From Enterobacter hormaechei subsp. hoffmannii (GTDB lineage: Bacteria; Pseudomonadota; Gammaproteobacteria; Enterobacterales; Enterobacteriaceae), in contig NZ_CP017186.1 of assembly GCF_001729745.1 (NCBI RefSeq), positions 2,604,001-2,668,000 on the forward strand: a stretch of 64,000 bases of DNA, read 5' to 3'. The stretch's first letter is position 1. Every line of letters starts with the position of its first letter. Of this stretch, positions 1-9,732 are shown one piece after another. Under the pieces are notes generated by a model. It searched no databases. It was not told the origin of the DNA and worked only from the letters and a program-made list of their open reading frames with translations. The position numbers and the translations under genes were made by a program.

Positions 1-997
1 CCACATCATCAATTTTAACCTCGTTGCCCCACAGCTCAACCGGTGAGCCGATCCCCGCCTGAGGACATGGCGTCAAATCAATAGCCAACATGTCCATTGA
101 GACGGTGCCTACCGTGCCCGTACGCACGCCATCGACCCACACCGGAGTGCCGCTCGGGGCGATGCGCGGATAACCATCTGCATAGCCCCCCGCCACGATA
201 CCGATACGCTGTTCGCCCGCTGCCCGATAGCGGCTGCCATAGCCCACCGTATCGCCCGCTTTCAGGGTTTGCACGCCGATAATTTCGCTTCGTAACGTCA
301 TCACCGGCTTCAGGCCGCTGTTGGCGATATCCTGCCACTGACCTGAGGGTGACGCGCCGTACAGCACGATCCCCGGGCGCACCCAGTTGTAATGCGCCTC
401 GGGATGCCAGAGCGTTGCCGCTGAGTTCGACAGCGAGCGCGGACAGTCCAGCCCTTCTGCCGCCTGCTCAATGCGGACCATAGCATCGGCAATGCCGTCC
501 GGCTTTTCCGCATCGGCAAAATGCGCCATCAGCGTCATCTCACCGACGTTTTTCAGCGCACGAAGCTGCTGCCAGACCGTGTGCACACGTTCAGGCTGGA
601 AGCCCAGTCGGTTCATACCGCTGTTCACTTTGAGATAGATATCCAGCGGGGCATGCAGCTTCGCGTCCTGAATGGCCTTGATCTGCCAGTTACTGTGAAC
701 GCTGGTCGTCAGGCGGTACTTATCCAGCAGAGGCAGATCTTGCGCATGGAAGAATCCTTCCAGCAGCAGGATCGGTCCTTTCCAGCCGCGCTCACGCAGC
801 AGGATGGCCTCTTCCAGATTCAGCAAGGCAAAACCGTCGGTAGCGCCGAGCGCACTCCAGATACGGTCGATACCATGACCGTAGGCGTTGGCTTTCACCA
901 CCGACCAGACACGAGAACCCGGCGCAGCACGACGAACAATTTGCAGGTTATCCTTCAGCGCCTGCAAATCCAGCTGGGCCAGAATGGGACGGGACAT
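1..997 (-). CDS. dadX: Catabolic alanine racemase DadX (3' end cut by window edge)
   Basis: PLP-dependent racemase that interconverts L- and D-alanine so that DadA can oxidise the D-form during alanine catabolism. Reading the minus strand from ATG at 997 gives an uninterrupted frame to base 1, about 332 residues. The PLP-lysine motif VVKANAYGHG lies near residue 35, and the second-base region with GYGSRYRA and later SMDM is present near the C-terminal part that remains. The start lies 9 bp after the dadA stop, so the two form the dadAX operon. The anabolic paralogue Alr is similar, but linkage to dadA identifies the catabolic copy. The last few residues are outside the window. Confidence 0.95.
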   Translation of the reverse strand, partial: MSRPILAQLDLQALKDNLQIVRRAAPGSRVWSVVKANAYGHGIDRIWSALGATDGFALLNLEEAILLRERGWKGPILLLEGFFHAQDLPLLDKYRLTTSVHSNWQIKAIQDAKLHAPLDIYLKVNSGMNRLGFQPERVHTVWQQLRALKNVGEMTLMAHFADAEKPDGIADAMVRIEQAAEGLDCPRSLSNSAATLWHPEAHYNWVRPGIVLYGASPSGQWQDIANSGLKPVMTLRSEIIGVQTLKAGDTVGYGSRYRAAGEQRIGIVAGGYADGYPRIAPSGTPVWVDGVRTGTVGTVSMDMLAIDLTPCPQAGIGSPVELWGNEVKIDDV

Positions 998-1006
998 GAC
1001 GACTCC

Positions 1007-2305
1007 TTAATTATGCGCGCCGTGCAGGTGTTGTGGACGCGAGGGGGTAAACCCTGATTGATAGCGTGCGGCGCTTAAATCGTCAAACGGAATTGCCGGC
1101 GTCCGCCCGGAAATCAGGTCGCTAAGCAGCTGGCCCGAACCGCAGGCCATGGTCCAGCCAAGCGTACCGTGGCCGGTATTTGTCCACAGATTTTTGTAAG
1201 GCGTACGGCCCACAATCGGCGTACCGTCCGGGGTCATTGGACGCAGGCCGGTCCAGAACGTCGCCTGCTCAATGAAACCGCCGCGCGGGAAGAGATCGCC
1301 GACGACCATCTCCAGCGTTTCACGACGTGGTTTGAGCAGTTCGGTATTGAAGCCCACGATTTCCGCCATGCCGCCGACGCGGATCCGGTTATCGAAACGG
1401 GTGATGGCGATTTTGTAGGTTTCATCAAGAATAGTTGATACTGGCGCGCCGCTGTCCTCTTTCACGGGAATGGTCAGGGAGTAGCCTTTCAGCGGATAGA
1501 CCGGGATATCCAGGATCCCTTTCAGCATCGCGGTAGAATAGGATCCGAACGCCATCACGTAAGCATCGGCTTTGATGACCTCTTCTCCACACTTCACGCC
1601 GTAAATCTTCTCCCCTTCCGACAGCAGCTTGTCGACAGAGGTGTTGAAGCGGAATTTCACCCCGGCCTGCTCACACATGCGCGCCAGACGCTGGGTGAAA
1701 AGCTGGCAGTCGCCAGTTTCATCGTTCGGTAAACGCAGGCCGCCCGTCAGCTTGTGCGCGACCTCGGCAAGTGCTGGCTCCACCTGGGCAAGTTGGCTGG
1801 CTTCCAGCAGCTGATACGGTACGCCCGCGTCTTCAAGCACGGCGATATCGCGGGTCGCGTTTTCATACTGTTGCGCGGTACGGAACAGCTGAAGTGTGCC
1901 GCCCTGGCGCCCTTCATATTCGATCCCCGTTGAGGAACGCAGCGCTTTCAGGCAATCGCGGCTGTATTCTGCGAGGCGCACCATGCGCCCTTTGTTCTCC
2001 ATGTAGTGGCGGGTATCGCAGTTGCGCAGCATCTGCCACATCCACTTAAGCTGGAACTGCGTGCCGTCAAGGCTTATCGCCAGCGGCGCATGTCGCTGAA
2101 ACATCCATTTGATCGCCTTCAGCGGAACGCCCGGGGCCGCCCACGGCGCAGCGTAGCCCGGGGAGATCTGCCCCGCATTCGCCGCACTGGTTTCCAGCGC
2201 CGGACCGGATTCGCGATCGATAACGGTAACCTCATGTCCCGCCTGACTTAAATACCAGGCGCTGGTTACGCCAACGACACCACTTCCCAGTATGACAACA
2301 CGCAT
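1007..2305 (-). CDS. dadA: D-amino acid dehydrogenase small subunit DadA
   Basis: FAD flavoprotein that deaminates D-alanine and other D-amino acids to 2-oxo acids and passes electrons to the respiratory chain at the inner membrane. The 432-residue protein opens with the dinucleotide-binding motif GSGVVG, followed by the acidic end of the second beta strand (TVIDRE). The family signature [14 protein letters not shown] is near the C-terminus. Length equals E. coli DadA. I chose ATG at 2305 because GGAG lies 5 bases upstream and it matches the family N-terminus MRVVILGSG; an in-frame GTG two codons earlier is possible. First gene of the dadA-dadX operon. Confidence 0.97.
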   Translation of the reverse strand: MRVVILGSGVVGVTSAWYLSQAGHEVTVIDRESGPALETSAANAGQISPGYAAPWAAPGVPLKAIKWMFQRHAPLAISLDGTQFQLKWMWQMLRNCDTRHYMENKGRMVRLAEYSRDCLKALRSSTGIEYEGRQGGTLQLFRTAQQYENATRDIAVLEDAGVPYQLLEASQLAQVEPALAEVAHKLTGGLRLPNDETGDCQLFTQRLARMCEQAGVKFRFNTSVDKLLSEGEKIYGVKCGEEVIKADAYVMAFGSYSTAMLKGILDIPVYPLKGYSLTIPVKEDSGAPVSTILDETYKIAITRFDNRIRVGGMAEIVGFNTELLKPRRETLEMVVGDLFPRGGFIEQATFWTGLRPMTPDGTPIVGRTPYKNLWTNTGHGTLGWTMACGSGQLLSDLISGRTPAIPFDDLSAARYQSGFTPSRPQHLHGAHN

Positions 2306-2393
2306 AGCCACTCCATTATGAGCAAAAGAACAATCATCTAATTACAGATTGATAACCTAGCTGAAAATATTATTCAACATATGACTTTTTTAT

Positions 2394-2409
2394 GGTGACT
2401 CAACTCACA
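2394..2409 (-). promoter_or_regulatory. CRP site upstream of dadA
   Basis: GGTGA-N6-TCACA matches the CRP consensus TGTGA-N6-TCACA at 9 of 10 conserved bases. It lies about 90 bp before the dadA start. The dad operon of E. coli is known to be controlled by CRP and Lrp, so placement fits; the binding itself is inferred. Confidence 0.65.
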
Positions 2410-2567
2410 TATCCCGCTGTATCAGGGGATGGCGCTTATTTGGGATCTCCTGCTGCGCGTTATTTTTAACCAGTAGAAAATTCTGCGAGCACCGCTTTTT
2501 TTGCCGTATCGAAAACGGGAAATCGCAAAGAAAAAATTTCTGCGCCCCGCGTATTTGAATGGGGTGA

Positions 2568-2578
2568 TCTATGCTTGA
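2568..2578 (+). promoter_or_regulatory. Sigma-S-like extended -10 for spoVR
   Basis: TCTATGCTTGA resembles the sigma-S extended -10 (TCTATACTTAA) at 9 of 11 positions, and no good -35 hexamer stands 17 bp upstream, as is common for sigma-S promoters. Its 3' end is about 50 bp before the spoVR start. E. coli ycgB is known as an RpoS-regulated gene, which fits. Confidence 0.5.
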
Positions 2579-2626
2579 AAGGAGGCTCTCCAGTCAGAGA
2601 GAGCGACCAACAACGAGGGCGCGCTA

Positions 2627-4159
2627 ATGGCTACACTAGATTCCATGTCAAGGGACAGCACCCGTCTGAGCGATGGACCCGACTGGACCTTCGAATTGCT
2701 GGATGTCTACCTGGCGGAGATCGACCGGGTGGCCAAACTCTATCGTCTGGACACCTATCCCCATCAGATTGAAGTCATCACCTCGGAACAGATGATGGAC
2801 GCTTACTCCAGCGTCGGGATGCCGATTAACTATCCGCACTGGTCGTTTGGTAAAAAATTCATTGAAACGGAGCGACTGTATAAGCACGGACAGCAGGGGC
2901 TGGCGTATGAAATCGTTATTAACTCTAACCCGTGTATTGCCTATCTGATGGAGGAGAACACCATTACCATGCAGGCGCTGGTGATGGCGCACGCCTGCTA
3001 TGGACATAACTCGTTCTTCAAAAATAACTATCTGTTCCGCAGCTGGACGGACGCCAGCTCCATCGTCGATTACCTTATCTTCGCCCGCAAATACATTACC
3101 GACTGCGAAGAGCGCTACGGCGTGGACGAGGTAGAGAAGCTGCTGGACTCCTGCCACGCGCTGATGAATTACGGCGTTGATCGCTATAAGCGTCCGCAGA
3201 AGATCTCATTGCAGGAAGAGAAAGCCCGGCAGAAGAGCCGCGAGGAGTATCTGCAAAGCCAGGTGAATATGCTGTGGCGCACCCTGCCGAAACGTGAGGA
3301 GGAGAAAACCGTCGCCGAGGCGCGTCGTTACCCTTCCGAGCCGCAGGAAAACCTGCTCTACTTTATGGAGAAGAACGCCCCACTGCTGGAGCCGTGGCAG
3401 CGTGAGATCTTGCGCATCGTGCGCAAGGTGAGCCAGTATTTCTATCCTCAGAAGCAGACCCAGGTGATGAACGAAGGCTGGGCGACCTTCTGGCACTACA
3501 CCATTCTGAACCACCTGTATGACGAGGGAAAAGTCTCTGAACGGTTTATGATGGAGTTTCTGCACAGCCACACCAACGTGGTATTCCAGCCAGCGTATAA
3601 CAGCCCGTGGTACAGCGGCATTAACCCGTACGCACTCGGCTTTGCCATGTTCCAGGATATCAAGCGTATCTGCCAGTCGCCCACCGAAGAGGACAAATAC
3701 TGGTTCCCGGATATTGCCGGTTCTGACTGGCTGGAAACGCTGCACTTCGCGATGCGTGATTTTAAGGATGAGAGCTTTATCAGCCAGTTCATGTCGCCGA
3801 AAATCATGCGTGATTTCCGCTTCTTCACCGTACTGGATGATGACCGCAACAACTACCTGGAGATCTCTGCGATCCACAACGAAGAGGGCTATCGTGAGAT
3901 CCGCTCGCGCCTGTCGTCTCAGTACAACCTGAGCAATCTTGAACCGAACATTCAGGTCTGGAATGTGGATCTGCGCGGTGACCGCTCTTTGACGCTGCGC
4001 TATATCCCTCACAACCGCGCACCGCTGGATAAGGGGCGTAAGGAAGTGCTGAAGCATGTGCATCGCCTGTGGGGATTTGACGTGTCGCTGGAGCAGCAGA
4101 ATGAAGATGGCAGTGTGGAGCTGCTGGAGCGGTGCCCGGCGCGGTTGAATACGTTGTAG
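2627..4159 (+). CDS. ycgB: SpoVR family protein (YcgB)
   Basis: A 510-residue SpoVR-family protein, the same length as E. coli YcgB. The family was named after a Bacillus spore-cortex gene, but in enterobacteria its biochemical function is unknown; it is associated with stationary phase. The start ATGGCTACAC follows the weak Shine-Dalgarno GAGGGCG. Visible family features are the HACYGHNSFF segment near residue 125 and the NEGWATFWHY segment near residue 285, both with conserved His residues that could bind metal (inference). It is transcribed alone, away from dadA, and ends in a bidirectional terminator shared with fadR. Confidence 0.95.
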   Translation: MATLDSMSRDSTRLSDGPDWTFELLDVYLAEIDRVAKLYRLDTYPHQIEVITSEQMMDAYSSVGMPINYPHWSFGKKFIETERLYKHGQQGLAYEIVINSNPCIAYLMEENTITMQALVMAHACYGHNSFFKNNYLFRSWTDASSIVDYLIFARKYITDCEERYGVDEVEKLLDSCHALMNYGVDRYKRPQKISLQEEKARQKSREEYLQSQVNMLWRTLPKREEEKTVAEARRYPSEPQENLLYFMEKNAPLLEPWQREILRIVRKVSQYFYPQKQTQVMNEGWATFWHYTILNHLYDEGKVSERFMMEFLHSHTNVVFQPAYNSPWYSGINPYALGFAMFQDIKRICQSPTEEDKYWFPDIAGSDWLETLHFAMRDFKDESFISQFMSPKIMRDFRFFTVLDDDRNNYLEISAIHNEEGYREIRSRLSSQYNLSNLEPNIQVWNVDLRGDRSLTLRYIPHNRAPLDKGRKEVLKHVHRLWGFDVSLEQQNEDGSVELLERCPARLNTL

Positions 4160-4167
4160 ATTTTTTA

Positions 4168-4191
4168 CCCGGTAAGCGAAGCGCCACCGGG
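4168..4191. repeat. REP-like palindrome
   Basis: CCCGGT and ACCGGG arms flank an AAGCG..GCGCC core. The same design, with different arm bases, occurs after dsbB (7292-7317) and after minE (10835-10891), always in a 3' intergenic position. This is the pattern of enterobacterial REP elements. Confidence 0.7.
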
Positions 4192-4193
4192 CG

Positions 4194-4222
4194 AAAAAAA
4201 CCTCTCAATCGAGAGGTTTTTT
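4194..4222. terminator. Bidirectional terminator spoVR / fadR
   Basis: Stem CCTCTC/GAGAGG with a 4-base loop, preceded by a run of A and followed by six T, so it can terminate both converging genes. fadR ends at 4226, directly beside it. Confidence 0.85.
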
Positions 4223-4225
4223 ATT

Positions 4226-4945
4226 TCAGCGACTCTGAATCGCTAAATCACCCGGCAGGGTTTTCTGCATTCGGTGCCAGATTTCACCGGAGTCGTGGCC
4301 ATAACGACGCACCGTTTCATAGACCTGATCGTGCAGCCCTTCGGTGCAGAGCTTGCTCAGTTTATGGTAAAAGCCGAGCGCCAGGCTGCGGGCTTCAGGG
4401 TTGGCAAAGTAGTGACGACCAATGCGTGTATATAACCCTTTCATTCCATTCAGGATCAGACCGTAAACCGGATTGCCGGAAGCAAACGCCAGACCGCGGA
4501 ACACGTTGTAGTCGAGGGTCGCAAAGGCGTCCGCGTGGTCTTCCACCTCATTGGCGGTGGCAAGCACCTTCAGCGCATCTTCAGGATGCTGACGAAACGC
4601 GGTGCGGATGAAAATGGTAGCGATGTTGGTGCGCACCGAAAGCAGATTGTCAATCAGCTGCGGTACGCTTTCGTGATCGAGACGCGCCAGCGTTTCCAGA
4701 ATATTCAGCCCGGACGTTTCCCAGAAGTTATTCACCTTAGTGGGTTTGCCATGCTGTATCGTCAACCAGCCATCGCGCGCCAGACGCTGGAGCACTTCTC
4801 GCAGCGTGGTACGGGTGACGCCAATCAGTTCAGAGAGTTCGCGTTCAGCAGGTAGAATTGATCCCGCAGGGAAACGATTATTCCAGATGCTTTCAATGAT
4901 GTACTCTTCCGCGAAACCCGCCGGGCTCTGCGCCTTAATGACCAT
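4226..4945 (-). CDS. fadR: Fatty-acid-responsive regulator FadR
   Basis: GntR-family regulator that represses fatty-acid degradation genes and activates fabA/fabB; long-chain acyl-CoA releases it from DNA. The 239-residue frame begins [10 protein letters not shown], has the winged-helix DNA-binding domain near residues 10-75 (with [24 protein letters not shown] as two overlapping segments of the GntR signature) and an all-helical acyl-CoA-binding domain after it. I chose ATG at 4945 because it matches the family start and length exactly; the frame stays open upstream but that part has no family similarity. A target operator is present in this window at fadD. Confidence 0.97.
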   Translation of the reverse strand: MVIKAQSPAGFAEEYIIESIWNNRFPAGSILPAERELSELIGVTRTTLREVLQRLARDGWLTIQHGKPTKVNNFWETSGLNILETLARLDHESVPQLIDNLLSVRTNIATIFIRTAFRQHPEDALKVLATANEVEDHADAFATLDYNVFRGLAFASGNPVYGLILNGMKGLYTRIGRHYFANPEARSLALGFYHKLSKLCTEGLHDQVYETVRRYGHDSGEIWHRMQKTLPGDLAIQSR

Positions 4946-5147
4946 AGTGAGATTTCCATTACACAGCTTTAGCAAATTGCACTCATCATACCAGAGGCGC
5001 GCAGAGGCAGATAGCGCAGCAGAGACAGAAAAGAGGGATCGCCGTTTCATTTTTATGAAATTTACAAAATGGCTTTATCCCCCTCTCCGCCGCCGTTTTT
5101 GCGTATACTGATGTCTTGTCTTATTTGACGGGGAAAGGACGTCTGTC

Positions 5148-6686
5148 GTGGAAATTTCATTTGGGCGCGCGCTGTGGCGCAACTTTTTAGGTCAGTCACC
5201 TGACTGGTACAAACTCACTCTACTGGTATTCCTGGTCGTTAATCCCGTTATCTTTTTGCTGGATCCCTTCGTTGCCGGGTGGATGTTGGTCGCCGAGTTT
5301 ATCTTTACCCTGGCGATGGCATTGAAGTGCTATCCGCTGCTGCCCGGCGGGCTGCTGGCGCTGGAAGCCGTGGTCATTGGAATGACCAGCGCGGAGCATG
5401 TTAAAAATGAGATTGCGTCGAATCTTGAAGTCCTGCTACTGCTGATCTTCATGGTGGCGGGGATCTACTTTATGAAGCAGCTTCTGCTGTTTATCTTCAC
5501 CCGTCTGCTGCTGAGCATTCCGTCGAAAACGCTGCTCTCGCTGGCGTTTTGCCTCGCCGCGGCTTTCCTCTCTGCCTTCCTGGATGCGCTGACGGTTGTG
5601 GCTGTGGTGATCAGCGTCGCCGTCGGCTTTTACGGTATTTACCACCGGGTTGCCTCGTCTCGTCCTGGCGATAACTTGCAGGACGACAGCCACGTTGAGG
5701 CGCACAACCGCGATGTGCTCGAGCAGTTCCGCGCGTTTCTGCGCAGCCTGATGATGCATGCGGGCGTGGGGACGGCGCTGGGCGGCGTGATGACAATGGT
5801 TGGAGAGCCGCAAAACCTGATTATCGCCAAAGCGGCTGAGTGGCAATTTGGCGAATTTTTCCTGCGCATGGCGCCGGTCAGCGTGCCCGTTCTGATCTGC
5901 GGCTTAGCGACCTGCGTGCTGGTCGAAAAATTCAACCTTTTTGGGTATGGCGCGAAGTTGCCCGATCAGGTCCGTCAGGAGCTGCATAAGTTTGACGAGC
6001 AGAGCCGCAAACAACGCACGCGCCAGGAGACGCTGCGCCTGATTGCACAGGGCATCATCGGCGTGTGGCTTATCGCTGCGCTGGCCTTCCACCTTGCCGA
6101 GGTGGGGCTGATTGGTCTGTCGGTAATTATTCTGGCAACCAGCCTGAGCGGCGTCACGGACGAACATGCTATCGGAAAAGCCTTTACCGAAGCGCTGCCG
6201 TTTACCGCCCTGCTGGCGGTGTTTTTCGCCGTCGTGGCGGTGATTATTGATCAACATCTTTTCGCGCCAATCATCGCGTTTGTGCTTCAGGCCACGCCAG
6301 ATTCGCAGCTAACGCTGTTCTATTTGTTTAACGGTCTGTTGTCTTCTATATCCGATAACGTCTTTGTCGGGACGGTATACATCAATGAGGCCAAAGCCGC
6401 GATGGAGCAAGGGATTGTCAGCAGTGAACAGTTCGAGCTGCTGGCGGTGGCGATCAACACTGGAACCAACCTCCCCTCCGTGGCAACCCCGAACGGTCAG
6501 GCGGCCTTCCTCTTCCTGCTGACCTCGGCGCTGGCGCCACTCATACGACTTTCTTATGGAAGAATGGTCTGGATGGCGCTGCCGTACACGCTGGTGCTTA
6601 CCCTTGTTGGTTTGCTGTGCATCAAAATTACTCTCGTCCCCTGTACGCAATGGTTGTTGCAAGCAGGTATACTTGCGGCGCATTAA
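5148..6686 (+). CDS. nhaB: Na+/H+ antiporter NhaB
   Basis: Electrogenic inner-membrane sodium/proton antiporter of the ArsB/NhaD superfamily, 512 residues against 513 in E. coli. Many hydrophobic helices are evident throughout; conserved segments include [33 protein letters not shown] and [18 protein letters not shown], the last two being characteristic unwound-helix motifs of the superfamily. The start is GTG at 5148 with GGGGAAAGGAC upstream. It stands divergent from fadR with 200 bp between, as in E. coli, and dsbB follows 46 bp after its stop. Confidence 0.97.
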   Translation: MEISFGRALWRNFLGQSPDWYKLTLLVFLVVNPVIFLLDPFVAGWMLVAEFIFTLAMALKCYPLLPGGLLALEAVVIGMTSAEHVKNEIASNLEVLLLLIFMVAGIYFMKQLLLFIFTRLLLSIPSKTLLSLAFCLAAAFLSAFLDALTVVAVVISVAVGFYGIYHRVASSRPGDNLQDDSHVEAHNRDVLEQFRAFLRSLMMHAGVGTALGGVMTMVGEPQNLIIAKAAEWQFGEFFLRMAPVSVPVLICGLATCVLVEKFNLFGYGAKLPDQVRQELHKFDEQSRKQRTRQETLRLIAQGIIGVWLIAALAFHLAEVGLIGLSVIILATSLSGVTDEHAIGKAFTEALPFTALLAVFFAVVAVIIDQHLFAPIIAFVLQATPDSQLTLFYLFNGLLSSISDNVFVGTVYINEAKAAMEQGIVSSEQFELLAVAINTGTNLPSVATPNGQAAFLFLLTSALAPLIRLSYGRMVWMALPYTLVLTLVGLLCIKITLVPCTQWLLQAGILAAH

Positions 6687-6732
6687 AATTCGTTTACACT
6701 GCGCTGTCTAAGCATGTTCCAGGGAAATGATT

Positions 6733-7263
6733 ATGTTGCGATTTTTGAACCAGTGCTCACGCGGTCGCGGAGCGTGGTTGTTGATGGCCCTGACCGCCTT
6801 TGCGCTGGAAATGGTCGCGCTGTGGTTTCAGCATGTGATGGGGCTGAAACCTTGCGTCCTGTGTATTTATGAGCGTTGTGCGCTGTTCGGCATTATGGGC
6901 GCAGGTCTGGTAGGTGCGATTGCACCTAAAACACCGTTACGCTATGCCGCAATTGCCATCTGGCTGTACAGCGCCGGGAAAGGGATTGCGCTTGCCTGGG
7001 AGCACACCCAGATGCAGCTTCACCCGTCGCCGTTTATGACCTGCGACTTTGCGGCCCGCTTCCCGAGCTGGCTGCCGCTGGATAAATGGCTGCCGCAGGT
7101 GTTTGTGGCCTCCGGTGACTGCTCTGTACGCCAGTGGGAGTTTCTGACGCTGGAGATGCCGCAGTGGCTGGTGGGCATTTTTGTCGCCTACTTCATGGTA
7201 GCGCTGCTGGTGCTGATTGCCCAGCCGTTCAAGCCAAAGAAACGCGATCTTTTTGGAAGGTAA
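6733..7263 (+). CDS. dsbB: Disulfide bond formation protein DsbB
   Basis: Inner-membrane quinone reductase that reoxidises periplasmic DsbA. The 176-residue protein has four hydrophobic helices; the redox pair PCVLC is near residues 40-44 in the first periplasmic loop, and the second pair is formed by the Cys of TCDF and of SGDC in the second loop. I chose ATG at 6733 rather than 6727, since AGGG is then about 8 bases upstream and the start matches the family MLRFLNQ. It follows nhaB in the same direction and is succeeded by a REP element and terminator. Confidence 0.97.
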   Translation: MLRFLNQCSRGRGAWLLMALTAFALEMVALWFQHVMGLKPCVLCIYERCALFGIMGAGLVGAIAPKTPLRYAAIAIWLYSAGKGIALAWEHTQMQLHPSPFMTCDFAARFPSWLPLDKWLPQVFVASGDCSVRQWEFLTLEMPQWLVGIFVAYFMVALLVLIAQPFKPKKRDLFGR

Positions 7264-7284
7264 AAGCAAAACGGCAACGTCAGT

Positions 7285-7319
7285 TTTGTAGGTCGGGTAA
7301 GCGCAGCGCCACCCGACAA
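7285..7319. repeat. REP-like palindrome after dsbB
   Basis: GTCGGGT at 7292-7298 pairs with ACCCGAC at 7311-7317 around an AAGCGCAGCGCC core, preceded by TTGTAG. It shares core and layout with the elements at 4168 and 10829. Confidence 0.75.
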
Positions 7320-7332
7320 AATTGCGCATAAT

Positions 7333-7358
7333 AAAAAACCCGCCTCGGCGGGTTTTTT
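7333..7358. terminator. Bidirectional terminator dsbB / ycgN
   Basis: Stem CCCGCC/GGCGGG with a 2-base loop at 7339-7352, flanked by A6 and T6. It lies between converging dsbB and ycgN. Confidence 0.85.
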
Positions 7359-7362
7359 ATTA

Positions 7363-7803
7363 TCACCGATTAGGGTGATTCATAATGTGGTCTTCCCAGT
7401 CCTGCACCTCGGACTCTTTCACCGCAATGTGGCGCACGGAAATACGCTCGCCGTGCATCGCCGCTTTCGACCCCGTCAATAGCGGATGCCATGTGGGCAG
7501 ATCTTTACCTTCCGCCAGCAGGCGATACGCGCAGGTATGCGGCAGCCACTCAAAGGTCGGCAGATTTTCACGGGTTAACTTGATGCAGTCCGGCTCATAG
7601 TCGAAACGGCGCTCGTAGTTGCGGCACTGGCAGGTTTTGATGTTTAACTGCTTGCAGGCTACGTTGGTGAAATAGATCTCATCCGAATCTTCATCCATCA
7701 GCTTATGCAGGCAGCACTGCCCACAGCCGTCACACAACGATTCCCACTCCGCGTCGGTCATGTCGTCGAGAGTTTTGCTTTGCCAGAAAGGAATGTCGTT
7801 CAT
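7363..7803 (-). CDS. ycgN: UPF0260 family protein YcgN
   Basis: About 146 residues; belongs to the UPF0260/YkgJ-type cysteine-cluster family of unknown function. Cysteines are arranged as CDGCGQCC near residue 25, then [19 protein letters not shown] and HTCAY, a pattern consistent with binding a metal or an iron-sulfur cluster (inference). Start taken as ATG at 7803, matching the family start MxDxPFWQSK; an in-frame GTG at 7815 is the alternative and neither has a strong ribosome site. It is followed on the same strand, upstream, by ycgM and ycgL. Confidence 0.9.
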   Translation of the reverse strand: MNDIPFWQSKTLDDMTDAEWESLCDGCGQCCLHKLMDEDSDEIYFTNVACKQLNIKTCQCRNYERRFDYEPDCIKLTRENLPTFEWLPHTCAYRLLAEGKDLPTWHPLLTGSKAAMHGERISVRHIAVKESEVQDWEDHIMNHPNR

Positions 7804-7896
7804 CGGGATGTCCACACGTCAAAATAGAGCGCACCTTATAACGAGTCTGGCACGTTGATGCAAGTTTTGCCGCCCTTTTCAGGCGGCAAGGTGCTT

Positions 7897-8556
7897 TTAC
7901 AGCACGCGGGTTTTCAGCGACAGGCCGTTAAAACTGACGTCCAGCTCGTCGCCACTGTGCAGCGGCCCCACACCTTCCGGAGTGCCGGTAAGGATCACGT
8001 CGCCGGGTTTCAGGGTGAAGAAGCGGCTCATGTAGGCAATCAGCGGAACGATCTTATGGATCATGTCAGCGGTCGTCCCCTGCTGGCGGATCTCGCCGTT
8101 GACCTTCAGGCTGAGGGGCGTATTCTGCGGGTCGTCGGTAAATTCACTCACCGGAACGAAACCGGAAATCGGGCATGAATTGTCAAAGCCCTTGGCTTTT
8201 TCCCACGGCTGCCCCGCTTTCTTCATTTTGCTCTGGACGTCGCGCAGGGTCAGGTCGAGCGCGACACCGTAACCCGCAATCGCTTTCTCTACATGCTCTT
8301 CGGTCGCCTGGCGCAGCGTCGCGCCGATCAGCACCGCCAGCTCCACTTCATGATGCACCGAGCCCAGCCCCTGCGGCAGAACCAGCGGCTGGCGAATATC
8401 GCACAGTGCGGTTTCTGGCTTAATAAACAGAACCGGCTCATCCGGCACGGCGCTGCCCATCTCCTGAATATGTTTTGCATAGTTGCTGCCCACGCAGATC
8501 ACTTTGCTGACGGGATAATCCAGTAATGCACCTTGCCAGTTATGATGTTGATACAT
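7897..8556 (-). CDS. ycgM: FAH-family protein YcgM (oxaloacetate tautomerase/hydrolase type)
   Basis: A 219-residue fumarylacetoacetate-hydrolase-fold protein, same length as E. coli YcgM. The metal site is visible as HHEVELAVLIG near residue 70 (Glu ligands) together with GVALDLTLRD (Asp ligand) near residue 97. Members act on small 2-oxo acids; E. coli YcgM and its human relatives have been described as oxaloacetate keto-enol tautomerases, but substrate here is inferred from family only. Same strand as ycgN and ycgL. Confidence 0.93.
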   Translation of the reverse strand: MYQHHNWQGALLDYPVSKVICVGSNYAKHIQEMGSAVPDEPVLFIKPETALCDIRQPLVLPQGLGSVHHEVELAVLIGATLRQATEEHVEKAIAGYGVALDLTLRDVQSKMKKAGQPWEKAKGFDNSCPISGFVPVSEFTDDPQNTPLSLKVNGEIRQQGTTADMIHKIVPLIAYMSRFFTLKPGDVILTGTPEGVGPLHSGDELDVSFNGLSLKTRVL

Positions 8557-8603
8557 GGTCGACCCCTAATCGGTTGATGAGTTGTTCCCGGAATGACCCG
8601 GGC

Positions 8604-8879
8604 TTATTTCTTTCCGCTCACCTCAAGATGCTGTTTTAATAAATTCTCCGGTGGCGGCGGAAGCTGTAAATAATAGCCCTGCTCGGTTAACGCCTTTTTG
8701 ACTTTCTCCAGATCGGCGTTCACCAGCTTCTTACGGCCGTCCAGCGGCAGCAGCATCGCCAGTTGCGGTCGGCCAAAGCTTTTCATTAATTCCTCAGGCA
8801 CGCGGGAAAAATCGTCTTTCTTTTCGACATAAAGGTAGGTCTGGTCGCGGCTGGTACTTCTGTAGATCACACAAAACAT
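8604..8879 (-). CDS. ycgL: YcgL domain protein
   Basis: A 91-residue cytoplasmic protein of the small YcgL family, function unknown. It begins [24 protein letters not shown] and carries the family segments [17 protein letters not shown] and [15 protein letters not shown]. It is transcribed divergently from minCDE, the position seen throughout enterobacteria. Confidence 0.92.
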   Translation of the reverse strand: MFCVIYRSTSRDQTYLYVEKKDDFSRVPEELMKSFGRPQLAMLLPLDGRKKLVNADLEKVKKALTEQGYYLQLPPPPENLLKQHLEVSGKK

Positions 8880-9002
8880 GTTTTTACTCTGAATTAATGG
8901 GTGGTTGCTTGCCTCAATATACTCCTGACTATAACATGCCTGATACTCTTCGGAATATCGCGGCGATGTGTTGCGGTTAATAGCAAATTGAGTAAGGCCA
9001 GG

Positions 9003-9710
9003 ATGTCAAATACGCCCATCGAGCTTAAAGGCAGTAGCTTCACCTTATCAGTGGTTCATTTGCATGATGCAAAACCCGAGGTTATTCGTCAGGCGTTAGA
9101 AGACAAAATCGCGCAGGCTCCCGCTTTTCTTAAGCATGCTCCTGTTGTCGTTAATGTAAGCGACCTTGAGGGGCCGGTTAACTGGAAGCGACTCCAGCAG
9201 GCCGTCGTCTCCACGGGGTTGCGCATCGTGGGTATTAGCGGCTGCAAAGACGCAGAGTTAAAAGCCGAAATTGAACGCGCGGGTTTGCCCTTGTTGAACG
9301 AGGGCAAAGAAAAAGCCCCGCGTGCAACGCCTGCAACCGTTCCCGCTCCCCCGCCTCCGGCGCAAAATGTAGCCCCAGTCACAAAAACGCGATTGATTGA
9401 TCTGCCGGTTCGTTCCGGTCAGCGCATTTATGCGCCAAACTGTGATCTGATTGTTACAAGCCACGTCAGTGCGGGCGCAGAACTGATTGCAGACGGCAAT
9501 ATTCACGTTTACGGTATGATGCGTGGGCGTGCGCTTGCGGGCGCCAGCGGCGATCGAGAAGCACAAATTTTTTGTACTCACCTGACGGCAGAATTGGTGT
9601 CTATCGCAGGTGAATATTGGCTGAGCGATAAAATCCCAGCCGAATTTTATGGCAAAGCGGCTCGTCTGCAGCTGGCAGATAACGCTTTGACCGTTCAACC
9701 GTTAAATTGA
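9003..9710 (+). CDS. minC: Septum site-determining protein MinC
   Basis: Inhibitor of FtsZ polymerisation that, carried by MinD, keeps division away from the poles. 235 residues, slightly longer than the 231 of E. coli because of a longer Pro/Ala linker (about residues 105-125). The N-terminal domain (about 1-100) begins [15 protein letters not shown]; the C-terminal beta-helix domain holds RSGQRIYAP and [13 protein letters not shown] turns ([18 protein letters not shown]) that bind MinD. Start ATG at 9003 agrees with the family; the frame is open upstream but that part is non-coding in character. First gene of minCDE. Confidence 0.97.
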   Translation: MSNTPIELKGSSFTLSVVHLHDAKPEVIRQALEDKIAQAPAFLKHAPVVVNVSDLEGPVNWKRLQQAVVSTGLRIVGISGCKDAELKAEIERAGLPLLNEGKEKAPRATPATVPAPPPPAQNVAPVTKTRLIDLPVRSGQRIYAPNCDLIVTSHVSAGAELIADGNIHVYGMMRGRALAGASGDREAQIFCTHLTAELVSIAGEYWLSDKIPAEFYGKAARLQLADNALTVQPLN

Positions 9711-9732
9711 TCCCTTTTAACAAGGAATTTCT

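Larger units (their letters stand above)
2306..2626. other. Divergent dadA/spoVR intergenic region
   Basis: This 321-bp gap between divergent genes holds no open frame that I recognise. It contains the CRP-like site at 2394-2409 on the dadA side and an extended -10 of the sigma-S type at 2568-2578 on the spoVR side. The AT-rich stretch 2341-2395 would suit Lrp binding, but Lrp sites are too degenerate to call. Confidence 0.6.

Noticed and set aside
2648..3157. 169-codon open frame on the strand opposite ycgB, and similar long antisense frames opposite prc, proQ, yoaE, sdaA and rlmA
   Set aside because: These are mirror frames of GC-rich coding DNA. They lack ribosome sites and homologues that I recognise, while the overlapping genes are well-known families.
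4945..5050. N-terminal extension of fadR (35 codons)
   Set aside because: The open frame continues but has no family similarity, and ATG at 4945 gives exactly the FadR length.
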